From: a virus
Length of the DNA stretch: 25,705 bases
Reading direction: 5' to 3' (one strand)
Virus record (IMG/VR): IMGVR_UViG_3300010334_000236
Location: 1 to 25,705 of that record
Part shown: positions 7,903 to 16,200 of the stretch, in pieces
How the letters are laid out: every line of letters starts with the position of its first letter
Numbering within the stretch: the stretch's first letter is position 1
Position numbers and translations under genes: made by a program
The notes under the pieces: generated by a model
What the model was told of the DNA's origin: nothing
Database searches by the model: none
What the model saw: the letters and a program-made list of their open reading frames with translations, nothing else

Positions 7903-7908
7903 TATTTA
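7903..7908 (-). promoter_or_regulatory. Late promoter core TAAATA upstream of gene 4
   Basis: The minus strand reads CCTAAATATCGGTTGAC and then the ATG at 7893. The core is typical of the other late promoters here, and the predicted leader is very short. Confidence 0.5.
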
Positions 7909-7913
7909 GGTGA

Positions 7914-8381
7914 TTACCTGGTTTGGTTTAAAACCTTAGTGGCTAACATGATGTTATTAAGGTAAATGGGGCGTGGATCACCATCATTCACACCTATCTG
8001 GCTGTGTGCTGTTCGGAAAAAATTGATGTTTTCCAGAAGTGCATCACTGGCAACACCTGCCTGAAACAGTGAGTTTGCACCCACACCTTGATCCTTGGCA
8101 GTCACCGCTGTGATGGCGCCAAACATTCTGCTCAATGTGGTGGGTACATCTGGTTGTTCCCACAATCCCTTGCTCACATTAAAACTTTGAGGATCTATCT
8201 GAAAACTGTTGTCCAGAGGTGAGTTATTCAATGTGTATGCATCTGCCTGTATGCTTCTGCTTACTACTTGACCAGTTTGTGCATCCACAAACTGGCTTGT
8301 GCCATTTTGATTTACCACAATTGACTCGCGACCCAAGTTGCCGCTTTGGTCTTTTAAATTTCTTGTGATTAAATCTGTCAT
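7914..8381 (-). CDS. Probable virion-associated protein, 155 aa, unknown function
   Basis: No function recognised. From MTDLITRNLKDQSGNLG the protein is polar and rich in N, Q and S (VVNQNGTSQFVDAQTGQVVSRSIQADAYTLNNSPLDNSFQ). It then has a helical segment (LSRMFGAITAVTAKDQ, NSLFQAGVASDALLENINFFRTA) and ends in YLNNIMLATKVLNQTR. I start at the ATG at 8381 because it forms an ATGA overlap with the stop of the upstream tube-like gene. An alternative ATG at 8396 would add five residues (MGFIQ) and has GAG close by. Coupling to a tail-tube-like gene suggests a baseplate or tail role, by inference only. Confidence 0.7.
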   Translation of the reverse strand: MTDLITRNLKDQSGNLGRESIVVNQNGTSQFVDAQTGQVVSRSIQADAYTLNNSPLDNSFQIDPQSFNVSKGLWEQPDVPTTLSRMFGAITAVTAKDQGVGANSLFQAGVASDALLENINFFRTAHSQIGVNDGDPRPIYLNNIMLATKVLNQTR

Positions 8382-9415
8382 CTGAATGAACCCCATCTGC
8401 TCAATGTTGTACCACCCAACGCTCTGGCCACTCTGGGCAGAAAGCCTGTTACACCTGATGCTCTGATTGCATTAGATCCCAGGCCAGCCAACACTCCACC
8501 CACAAAAGGTATTTGTCTGACACCACCCAATAGTGAGTCCACTGTGCTCTCAATATTATCATTCAGATCCAGCAGGAAAGAGTTCACACCACCAAATGCA
8601 TCAGAAGGCTCATAATAATCGCCTATGTCTAACCCAAACAGTTGTACTTCTTTTGCACTCACAGGAGCCGCTACTTGAGTATAAACAAAACCTTCATGCT
8701 TTATACCCATGTCTATAGTGGCCAACTCACTTATTGCTGATGCGTCCATGGAATCAAACGTGATGCTTTCAATCTTGGGATTATAAAATGTGACTTGTGT
8801 GAATTTTTTACCATAAAATGTATATACATCAAGTGTGTCGAAAAAATTGGTATCTCCGTTTGCCCCGCCTTGTGGTGAAAACCCCCAACCGTTACTCACA
8901 GGAAATTCCGTTCTGCCCTTGATGACACCAGACTTCCATGTGGTGGCAGCTGATTTAGGTCTGCCATCACCAAAGTACCATTTGTGATAGTCGCGCCACA
9001 CCCTAAGCACTCTGTCATCCACAGTGTCATGCAAGCTCAAACTTATGTCAGGATAATCAATGCTGGTGTGCACCACTCTTTTGCGATTGTATTGATTGAG
9101 AGTTTGCAGCTTGGGGCTGGCCTTTGCACGATCCACTTTGCTGATCTGAAATGCAAAGCCAGACTGCCAAGTCTGAAAGTTCTGCCCTCTGGCACCCACA
9201 CCTGGGGTAAAGCAGGCATAAAACATGAATTTATGTCGGGGTGTGGCCTGTATGACCCTATTAGCCTTGTTTACAACAGTGGCTCTCTTGTTGTTACGCA
9301 ACATGAGGGGCAGGCCCCTGTAGTAAACTCTGCTACCTGTTGCTGCGCCAGTAGTGGTGGCCCCACCAGTCAAAGACTGCGTCACATTACCGGTGATAGC
9401 CCCCAAAATACTCAT
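8378..9415 (-). CDS. Tail-tube-like baseplate or tube-initiation protein, 345 aa
   Basis: This looks like a virion protein of the T4-like tail-tube fold, comparable to the tube initiators of the baseplate (gp48/gp54) in neighbouring phages, but I cannot say which. The core reads PRHKFMFYACFTPG, FAFQISKVDRAKASP and LNQYNRKRVVHTSIDYPDISLSLHD, then RVWRDYHKWYFGDGRP. That order (fold entry, strand with P, NQYNRKR, an 'S-x-HDT' strand, W-x-YHKWYF-DGR) is what I expect of this group. The C-terminal 70 residues (from about 275) are glycine-rich and hydrophobic (VGGVLAGLG, FLPRVARALGG), unlike a plain tube subunit. It is located directly downstream of gp19. AAGG lies 11 nt before the ATG. If it is not a tube initiator it is another structural tail protein. 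Confidence 0.6.
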   Translation of the reverse strand: MSILGAITGNVTQSLTGGATTTGAATGSRVYYRGLPLMLRNNKRATVVNKANRVIQATPRHKFMFYACFTPGVGARGQNFQTWQSGFAFQISKVDRAKASPKLQTLNQYNRKRVVHTSIDYPDISLSLHDTVDDRVLRVWRDYHKWYFGDGRPKSAATTWKSGVIKGRTEFPVSNGWGFSPQGGANGDTNFFDTLDVYTFYGKKFTQVTFYNPKIESITFDSMDASAISELATIDMGIKHEGFVYTQVAAPVSAKEVQLFGLDIGDYYEPSDAFGGVNSFLLDLNDNIESTVDSLLGGVRQIPFVGGVLAGLGSNAIRASGVTGFLPRVARALGGTTLSRWGSFR

Positions 9416-9429
9416 GTGGATGTATTACC

Positions 9430-10011
9430 TTATGCTATAGTAACGCCAGGTCTAAACTGTGGATTCAGTTCCATTAGTCCGTCAGCTAGTGTGGCATTAT
9501 CATATCTGATTGTCATGTTGATCATGACAGGATCACTGCTGGAATAATCTAGCTGCTGATAATCAACTGACTTGAGGAAACAACCTTCCAGAGTCCATTG
9601 CTCAAACACTGTTTCATTACCACCATCCATGATTTCCATGATGGTGGTAAATTTGTAATTGATGCCTGCTGCTGCACTTGTTTGTTCAAAGAAGTTCATC
9701 TGCTTTTGTAGTTGGTGGCCCACCAGCTTGCTTACGGAGTTGGTGATGTCGTCTCGAACTTCCAGTTGGGTTTCCTGCCATGTGGCTTTGCCCGAATAAT
9801 ACATCACACTGTTGTATGAGTGCATTGTGCCTTCTTCAAAGTTCACGTTAGGGCGGTTTGCAGTCACCACTTGTTGGGTGAGTTCCAGGCCACCTGCAAT
9901 GGGTCCGAAATTGATCACACGCACTCTAAAGCGATGTTTGATCTTGGGTTGAAATTGGCCAGTTCGGGTACCGTTGATGGGAACGCCAAACTTACTGAGG
10001 GTCTCTACCAT
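9430..10011 (-). CDS. 19: gp19 tail tube protein
   Basis: Major subunit of the inner tail tube through which DNA passes on infection. The 193-aa length and order of motifs fit gp19 of cyanophage-type T4-like phages: FGVPINGTRTGQFQPKIKHRFRVRVINFGP at the N-terminus, then VTANRPNVNFEE, SYNSVMYYSGKATWQE, VRDDITNSVSKLVGHQLQKQMNFFEQ (about 87-110), EGCFLKSVDYQQLDYSSSDPVMINMTIRYDNA near the C-terminus. GGAGA precedes the ATG. The leader carries a stem-loop and a late promoter core, in line with strong late expression. It is the first of a minus-strand run of tail and packaging genes. Confidence 0.9.
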   Translation of the reverse strand: MVETLSKFGVPINGTRTGQFQPKIKHRFRVRVINFGPIAGGLELTQQVVTANRPNVNFEEGTMHSYNSVMYYSGKATWQETQLEVRDDITNSVSKLVGHQLQKQMNFFEQTSAAAGINYKFTTIMEIMDGGNETVFEQWTLEGCFLKSVDYQQLDYSSSDPVMINMTIRYDNATLADGLMELNPQFRPGVTIA

Positions 10012-10019
10012 AAATTATC

Positions 10020-10045
10020 TCCACACGAGAAAGTTGTTGTGTGGA
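10020..10045 (-). promoter_or_regulatory. Stem-loop in the gp19 mRNA leader
   Basis: TCCACAC (10020-10026) and GTGTGGA (10039-10045) form a perfect 7-bp stem with a 12-nt loop. It lies directly behind the late promoter, near the 5' end of the message, and its 3' arm includes the GG of the GTGTGGAG ribosome site. It could stabilise the message or modulate initiation. Confidence 0.5.
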
Positions 10046-10051
10046 TATTTA
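10046..10051 (-). promoter_or_regulatory. Late promoter core TAAATA upstream of gp19
   Basis: The minus strand reads CATAAATATCC, the closest match here to the full T4 late -10 (TATAAATA). The leader to the gp19 ATG is about 30 nt and holds the stem-loop. Confidence 0.6.
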
Positions 10052-10086
10052 TGGTGAACAGATTAAATTTTCCTGGGGGTCACACG

Positions 10087-10437
10087 TTATGCGTGCCCCA
10101 CCTGCCCATATGCTAGTTCTGCTATTGTTTCTTGTTGATTGATCAATCCTTGATAAATCACTTGTTGACTGGATTCCAACACTTCTGCTTGATGGTCTTC
10201 ATGCACCAAACTGACCAAATTACCCAAACATTCACTAAAACATTCAATAGTTACACCAAGTGCATTATTCTTGCCCAGTTTTTTACTATAAAACTCCAGG
10301 ATCTCCACAGCATAGCGAGTTATTTCCCCACACACATACTGCCTGGCATGTTCTCTTTCTTCGTTTTCTGTTTGATCTAAATCTAATTCATCGGTATCTG
10401 AAGGTGATTCCCATTCAGGTTTTACGTCGTCTCGCAT
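10087..10437 (-). CDS. Acidic small phage protein, 116 aa, unknown function
   Basis: No function recognised. The N-terminal 30 residues are strongly acidic (DELDLDQTENEEREHA). The rest is helical (VCGEITRYAVEILEFYSKKLG, ECFSECLGNLVSLVHEDHQAEVLESSQQVIYQGLINQQETIAEL), so a helical bundle or adaptor is likely. The ATG at 10437 has AGGAG 7 nt upstream, one of the best ribosome sites in the window. It is the first gene of the minus-strand run ending at gene 32 and is separated from gp19 by 75 nt with its own late promoter. Confidence 0.72.
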   Translation of the reverse strand: MRDDVKPEWESPSDTDELDLDQTENEEREHARQYVCGEITRYAVEILEFYSKKLGKNNALGVTIECFSECLGNLVSLVHEDHQAEVLESSQQVIYQGLINQQETIAELAYGQVGHA

Positions 10438-10603
10438 GATATCTCTCCTACTTGATTGATGTTAAGTGTAATTTCAATTAAGTCAAACCATAGTAAAACG
10501 TGGTGAATTCGTTGTAAATATTTACTTTGGATGGGTTGTCTGTTATCATGCTGTTCTACATGCATGTATTTGACTGCAAGTGCTGTCCTCCTTAGTATAA
10601 TGC
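10438..10603. promoter_or_regulatory. Divergent intergenic region with palindromic late promoter
   Basis: A perfect 12-bp palindrome, GTAAATATTTAC at 10514-10525, contains the late core TAAATA on both strands. It is almost equidistant from the two divergent start codons: 83 nt to the plus-strand gene at 10604 and 81 nt to the minus-strand gene at 10437. A TATAAT at 10596-10601 also precedes the plus-strand ATG, with TTGACT upstream but 20 nt away, which is too far for a good sigma70 promoter. No other gene is seen in the region. Confidence 0.5.
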
Positions 10604-11362
10604 ATGATCCCCTTAAAAGTGTTTTATCATGTGTATATTCCAGAAGATTTACGAGCATGCGCATGGACATGGAATGTGGATCAACAACTTCAGTTGATTA
10701 AAAAAAGTAATTTGCATAAGTTAGCAGACGTGTACATGTGCGTGACCATGCCCCTCTGGTGGTCCAGCTTGTTTGGTTCAGATTTCCTGGATACGCAATC
10801 AAATAATACAACCACATTCAGCCATAAATTAAAGGAATATGTGCACTGTAGATATCCTTGGGTAAAGGAAGTGCAAGTTAGGGACCTGACTGAAAACATA
10901 TTTGAGGGATCCACTCTCAGTTATCTACACAAAATGAGCATGCAAGAGGACTTTCTGGGCTTATATATTCATGCAAAAGGCATTATACCCCAGTCCAGTC
11001 CTAGTGTGGCTAATTGGCGAGAAATCCTAAACCATTACTGTATTACAGAATGGTGCACAAATGTCAAGCTATTGCAACAGTATCAAGTGGTGGCGTTAAA
11101 TGATGGATTGAGTGTGAATGCACCAGTTGTTAGTGGAAACTTTTTTTGGGCTAGATCAGATTATGTGAGAACGTTACCAGATCCCATACAATCCACACTG
11201 TATACACATACACCCAATCTGTGGCCTAAGGGTAATAATTATAGATATGCCTTTGAGTTATGGATTCTGCACAATAACCCACGTGTTAATTATGTGTGTG
11301 ACACAAAAGTTAATCATTATAGCGAATACTGCTTTCTGGAAGACCTAATAAAGAAGGGATGA
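10604..11362 (+). CDS. Glycosyltransferase-like conserved protein, 252 aa
   Basis: The protein begins MIPLKVFYHVYIPEDLRACAWTWNVDQQLQLI and has ADVYMCVTMPLWW, then FLGLYIHAKGI, SVANWREILNHYCIT and, near residue 180, APVVSGNFFWARSDYVRTLPDP. It ends with RYAFELWILHNNPRV. The SGNFFWARSDY-LP and FELWI pattern is shared by small phage and bacterial proteins annotated as putative glycosyltransferases. I do not see a clear DxD metal motif, so the enzymatic call is tentative. No Shine-Dalgarno site is visible before the ATG. It runs against the surrounding minus-strand genes and ends in a hairpin that begins with its own stop codon. It could modify host or virion glycans, but this is inference. Confidence 0.55.
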   Translation: MIPLKVFYHVYIPEDLRACAWTWNVDQQLQLIKKSNLHKLADVYMCVTMPLWWSSLFGSDFLDTQSNNTTTFSHKLKEYVHCRYPWVKEVQVRDLTENIFEGSTLSYLHKMSMQEDFLGLYIHAKGIIPQSSPSVANWREILNHYCITEWCTNVKLLQQYQVVALNDGLSVNAPVVSGNFFWARSDYVRTLPDPIQSTLYTHTPNLWPKGNNYRYAFELWILHNNPRVNYVCDTKVNHYSEYCFLEDLIKKG

Positions 11363-11387
11363 GCGGAGATGTTGCCATCTCCGCTCA
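11360..11387. terminator. Hairpin at a convergent junction (12 bp, TTGC loop)
   Basis: TGAGCGGAGATG and CATCTCCGCTCA pair perfectly around TTGC, starting at the stop codon of the gene ending at 11362. On the minus strand it is followed by a T-rich stretch (TCCCTTCTTTATT); on the plus strand there is no U-tract. It closely resembles the hairpin at 13249-13278. Confidence 0.6.
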
Positions 11388-11413
11388 TCAACACCGTGCA
11401 TGGTATCACTAGC

Positions 11414-11491
11414 TTACACTGGTAGTGGATCACCAGTGTTCAGGATCCGTACAGGTATATAGATGAATTCCACAGCTTTGACTGGCTTAAT
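11414..11491 (-). pseudogene. Orphan copy of the sheath gene 3' end (25 codons plus stop)
   Basis: Read on the minus strand this stretch encodes KPVKAVEFIYIPVR and ILNTGDPLPV followed by TAA. That is the exact C-terminus of the gp18 sheath protein encoded by 13291-16899, with 24 of 25 residues identical (one I for V). By direct comparison the two copies differ at 13 of 78 nucleotides, almost all silent. Just upstream the frame has a TAG and the similarity stops. It has no start codon and is not a gene. It is the remains of a sheath gene end that diverged while still under selection and was then cut off from its gene by the endonuclease cassette at 11572-13251. Confidence 0.9.
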
Positions 11492-11543
11492 TGACTAAGG
11501 CTCATATAGGCAAGTAATTATAATTATGCTGAACTCTGCGACA

Positions 11544-11549
11544 TAAATA
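11544..11549 (+). promoter_or_regulatory. Late promoter core TAAATA upstream of the first endonuclease
   Basis: CATAAATACG lies 22 nt before the ATG at 11572, and a strong GGGAGG ribosome site lies between them. The endonuclease therefore has its own late expression signals. Confidence 0.55.
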
Positions 11550-11571
11550 CGCACGACCCGGGAGGCAGATC

Positions 11572-13251
11572 ATGAACGACCTAAAAGACATTCTTAAAAT
11601 TATTCCTAAAAATAAATGGCTAAACACAGTCAAAAAGCATGCAGTGTGGACGCAATATCTTAAAGGCTTGTACCCGTTTACTACCAAATTAAATGAACAA
11701 ATCTATTTGTTTGTTCATGAACTGGTGTGTCCCCCAAAATGTAAAGTTATTATGTGTGACAAACAAGTAAATTGGATCACCAACCATTATACTACCACCT
11801 GCTCTAGCTCTTGTGCACAACAATTGAGAAAACAATCAGGCGATTTGTCTAGAATTCAGGATAAAATGAAAGCCACCATGATGCACCGTTATGGTGTAAC
11901 AAATGCAAGTCAGAGTGAACATGTAATAAACAAACGCAATCAAACCATGATGGATAGATATGGTGCATTGGTGACTCCTCATGCAAGAGAAAAAACTAAG
12001 TCTAGAGCAACCACTCTAAACTCAAAGGGGAGACAAACCATCAAACAGCGTTATGGGGTAGAAAACGCAAGTCAAATTCCCGGCCACGCTCAGAGAGTTA
12101 AAACCACATTACAACAAAATCACGGTGTGAATCATCCCGCCCACATACCATATGTGCAAGAGGATAGATTAACCAAAAGAATAGGAAAATATCAAGATCT
12201 TGCCTGTGATGTGGTCACTATAACTGATTGGAGTCCAGCGTCGCAGCAATTGAAAGACTTTTATGAAAATCCCAATCCTAGAATAGAGTTCAAGTGTAAC
12301 ACATGTGATCATGTGGAAGAATTAGCTATGGAAACATTCAGATGGCGCACGCATGAATGTGGCACCCCATGCATCAAATGCAGCGGTCTTAACAAAGGTA
12401 GTCTACAAGAACGGCAATTGAGAGAGTATGTAGAGTCTTTAGGAGTCACAACTGTTGCTAATGATAGATCTGTGTTGCATCCTCTTGAGCTGGACATATG
12501 GTTACCTGAACACAATTTGGCTATTGAATATTGCGGACTATATTGGCATAGTGAGCTGCATGGCACAAGTAAATTTAGCCACTTGAACAAGATGATACAA
12601 TGTGCAAACAAAGGCATACGACTGATCACCATATTTGAAGATGAATGGCTACACAAGTCACAAGTTGTGAAAGATAGAATTAAGAACATGCTGGGGTTAA
12701 ATGATCACAGGGTGGGCGCTAGATTACTTACATGTAGCCCAGTGTTACCATCAGCAGCCAACAAGTTCTGTAGCCAACATCATGTACAAGGTGTGGGAAA
12801 AACTGTACATGCATATGGATTATATGAAAATAATGAGCTAGTAAGTGTGATCACATTCAGTGCCTTAACACCTGCCAAAGGCAGTACACCACTAGCACAT
12901 GTGTGGGAATTGAACAGGTTCTGTACCAAACCTGGTTTGACCATATCAGGTGGTGCTAGCAGAATGTTCACATCATTTGTGAGAGATCTGGATCCAGTTC
13001 AGGTTGTCAGCTACAGTGACAGAAGATGGAACACAGGCCAAGTTTATGCACAGTTGGGATTTGATCATGTGCATGATACGGGCCCCAACTATTGGTACAT
13101 TGACTTTAAATCCCTGACCCGAATTCACCGCTATAATTTACGCAAGACTGGTCAAGATGATGCATCACTAACTGAGTGGCAGAATAGACAAAATCAAGGA
13201 TGGAATCGAATTTGGGATTGTGGACACAGCAAGTGGATCTGGAACAAATGA
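11572..13251 (+). CDS. Homing endonuclease, Hef-like/Vsr-like EDxHD family, 559 aa
   Basis: Free-standing mobile DNA endonuclease. The N-terminal part has cysteines at 53, 57, 62, 77 and 81 that may bind zinc. It is followed by four spaced modules with a RYG(V)-type core (RYGV at 106, RYGA at 129, RYGV at 160, NHGV at 183), the DNA-binding repeats of this group. A zinc-ribbon-like set of cysteines (242, 245, 263, 267, 270) precedes a Vsr-type nuclease: E280 in SLQERQL, D308 in LELDIWLP, E319 and H326 in AIEYCGLYWHSE, DEWL at 357. The C-terminal domain (about 383-525: HHVQGVGKT, LYENNELVSVITFS, ELNRFC, SGGASRMFTSF, SYSDRRWNTGQVYAQLGF) is typical of Hef-like phage endonucleases. It is AT-rich compared with its neighbours and is inserted between two copies of the sheath 3' end, so the sheath gene is the likely homing target. 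Confidence 0.88.
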   Translation: MNDLKDILKIIPKNKWLNTVKKHAVWTQYLKGLYPFTTKLNEQIYLFVHELVCPPKCKVIMCDKQVNWITNHYTTTCSSSCAQQLRKQSGDLSRIQDKMKATMMHRYGVTNASQSEHVINKRNQTMMDRYGALVTPHAREKTKSRATTLNSKGRQTIKQRYGVENASQIPGHAQRVKTTLQQNHGVNHPAHIPYVQEDRLTKRIGKYQDLACDVVTITDWSPASQQLKDFYENPNPRIEFKCNTCDHVEELAMETFRWRTHECGTPCIKCSGLNKGSLQERQLREYVESLGVTTVANDRSVLHPLELDIWLPEHNLAIEYCGLYWHSELHGTSKFSHLNKMIQCANKGIRLITIFEDEWLHKSQVVKDRIKNMLGLNDHRVGARLLTCSPVLPSAANKFCSQHHVQGVGKTVHAYGLYENNELVSVITFSALTPAKGSTPLAHVWELNRFCTKPGLTISGGASRMFTSFVRDLDPVQVVSYSDRRWNTGQVYAQLGFDHVHDTGPNYWYIDFKSLTRIHRYNLRKTGQDDASLTEWQNRQNQGWNRIWDCGHSKWIWNK

Positions 13252-13278
13252 GCAGAGTGGCATCAGCCACTCTGCTCA
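13249..13278. terminator. Hairpin at a convergent junction (13 bp, ATCA loop)
   Basis: TGAGCAGAGTGGC and GCCACTCTGCTCA pair perfectly around ATCA. The stem starts with the stop codon of the endonuclease gene and lies 12 nt from the sheath stop codon. It is related in sequence (TGAGCRGAG...CTCYGCTCA) to the hairpin at 11360-11387, so it is part of the same duplicated unit. Confidence 0.6.
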
Positions 13279-13290
13279 AGTAATCAAAGT

Positions 13291-16200
13291 TTAAACTGGT
13301 AGCGGATCACCAGTATTCAGAATACGCACTGGTATGTATATGAATTCTACCGCTTTGACTGGCTTGACTGCGATATCGATCCACAGTTCATTTCTGTCAA
13401 TTCTGGGAGGAGTGTTATTAGTTTCATCACACAGTACAGCAAAGTCGTACACAGCTCTGAGTGCAACCAGGTCGCCCATAAAGCTTTCAAATGTACGCTG
13501 TACAGCATCACGTGTGTATTGATCATTTGGCTCAAACAAGAATGGTTTAGCCAAATTGTCCAGCTGATAGTTAAGATAATTGATCAAGCGGCTCACGTTC
13601 ACTCTGTCCATGGCACTTGCAACAGGACTCAAAGTCTTCTGGCCGTAAATTACCAATCCTCTACCAGGAATAAATCTGATTGGATTTATGGCGTTTTCAT
13701 ACAAGACGTCGCTCTGCCCTTGTGTTAATTGTACAGACACATATTCATTTTCACCGTTCAAGTACCCCACGCTGGTTAACACACTCACCAGGCCTCTGTT
13801 AAAGCCTGCGGGGGCAAACCATTGGTAACTGACTTGGTCATTGAATGCATATGTGCGCAGTACCGCCACACTGGGTGGTACGAACACTTCATTGCCATCC
13901 AGGTTGGTGGCCAGACCCCAAGGATAATACACCCCAGCATATCTGGAGCGGGTAATCAATCCATCTTCGCCATTGGAAGGTGCGTTATTGGAGTTAATAG
14001 CCCATGCCTGTATGCTGGTGCCATCAGGTGTCAGTCTGGCAGGTGGATCCACAATCACAAATGCCACATCCTTCTTGTCTGTGTTGAGTGTGACCAGTTC
14101 ATCAATCAGTTCAGGATATCCGGGTGCGCTCAACAAGTTGAAGAAATTGGCTTCAGCTCTGATTTCTTGGTTGCTCACAATAGCAGATGCCATGGCCTGT
14201 ACAACCATTCTGCGTTGTGCTTTTCGTCCCATGTATGGGGCCCCTGTGTTGGTCAAACCACTCACAGTGACCCAACGATCACGGTATTGACCTGTGGTCA
14301 AGTACTTTGGACGCCATTCCTTAACATTGTTGCTGGAATATCTCATATTGAATACTAATGTACCAAATGCATAAGTGAGTGCACTAGGTGCATCTTCGTC
14401 CACATAATCACTCACCAGCATATCTGAAACCAGTTCACTTCCGTCCAGCAGACCAGTGTTGTTGGGTCTAACGTCAGCAAACACAATGCCCTGACTGCTG
14501 CTCTGATCGGTATTGTCAATCAATGTCCACAACATATTCAAACTGTCGTAACGGTAGATCTTGGGATAGTTTTCCAAGTCACTTGTGTCAATCCACAAGT
14601 CCATGTCAGCCAATGGAGTGAATCCATCTGTTTGGGTGGAGGGCTCTGTTGCACTCAACAGTACACCACCAGGGTTTGTGGCAGGGTACATGTTGCGATA
14701 ACCCATCCACATTGTGCCATCACTAACCATGATGTCCACTCTAAGATTTTGGTTGAACCAAATAGTTCCAGAGTCTGGTGATGCTATGGGTATAGCTGTA
14801 CCCTGGGCATACGGAATATCTTGGCCGTTCAAGGTCAGGCTGGATGCCGCTGTCCATGAGGTTCCATTCCATATCTTGACCAAGCATGTGGCAGTGGAAG
14901 GCGCAGTCATGTTGCTGTCGTATTGCACATACACACTGCCAATCTGTCGCTGGCTGCTGTAGCCCATGTTTGCACTTGTGTCATCCATGTACAAAGGAGC
15001 AGGCTTAGTTTGCCAAGTTCCAGTGCCGGAGTTATAACGCTTCACGTTATAAACTGCACCTCTGTTCCCTGCAACAGTGTTGATCCATATGTTACCACTT
15101 GCCACTTGCTCAAGTGTACGAGGCTGTGGTACAGTTTGTGAGTAGCCTTGGTAAATCAAGCTGTTGCCCAGTGTTGCTCCGCATGGAATGCCACTACGTT
15201 CTGTGAAGGGGATCACTGGCATTGAATTTACACCATTGCGGATGGTGAAGAATGTACCCAGCTTGTTAATAATTTTGAAGTTTTCCACAGCGCCCACAGT
15301 TATCACACTTGCGGTAATATATGGGCTTAATATGCTGCTGGCGTTAATTTGATTACTGAATTCAGTGGCAGTAACACCCCCTGGTGTGGTCACAGTGATG
15401 GTGTCTGAATAGCCGCCCACCGTGATTGTGATGGCTGTGTTTTGGGAATAAATTGTGGCAGTCACATCTGATGTGCCAGTTACTTCTCCGTAGAATGTTT
15501 GTGATTGTGCAATACCAAGTGCATCAAACAGCCCATATCTTGTATCCACTAACGCAATGTCTGTACCTGCATAGTTAATAATTCTCAGATAGCTGTCTGG
15601 ACCTTGGCTATAAATGGTGGCCACTGCCTTCATATTATTTGTTGCAAAAAACTCATTTAGTTGCATGGTCAATTCAAGTAATGTGGTAGAATTATTCACA
15701 AATGTAGCACTATTACTACCAATTCGGATTTGACTTTGGGCGCCAGATGTAAACACTGGACTACGATTAGTACCCGTTACTACAGTGGGAGTAGCTTCAC
15801 ACCAGCCTGCACCAGGCACTTGTGTATCTTTGCTGCCAATCACAAACCATCTTACTTGTGTGGTGTTGTTGGTGGTGACCACAATCTTTTCATACATCTG
15901 TACTTGTGTGACCAGATTGTTACTTCCATCCATGCTCTTGTACGCATTTACTGCCACACTGCCCACTGTACCCAATGTGCTAACAGGCAACACTGTCATA
16001 ATAGGAGTAGCTGTGAGTCCTAATGCTGTAAGCAACCCAGATGTACTGTCTGTTAGTATTATACCATTCTCAATATCCACATCTGCACTAACCAGTCGCA
16101 AGTTGTACACAGTGGCAGCGGTTGTGGCACTGGGCACACCAGTTTCATAACTAACCACTCTTTCTGCGACTTGTGCTCTTAGCACCTTTACAGATGGATT

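Noticed and set aside
11492-13290. Group I intron or intein carrying the first endonuclease
   Set aside because: The endonuclease lies outside the intact sheath frame and on the opposite strand. No intron core or splice motifs are seen.
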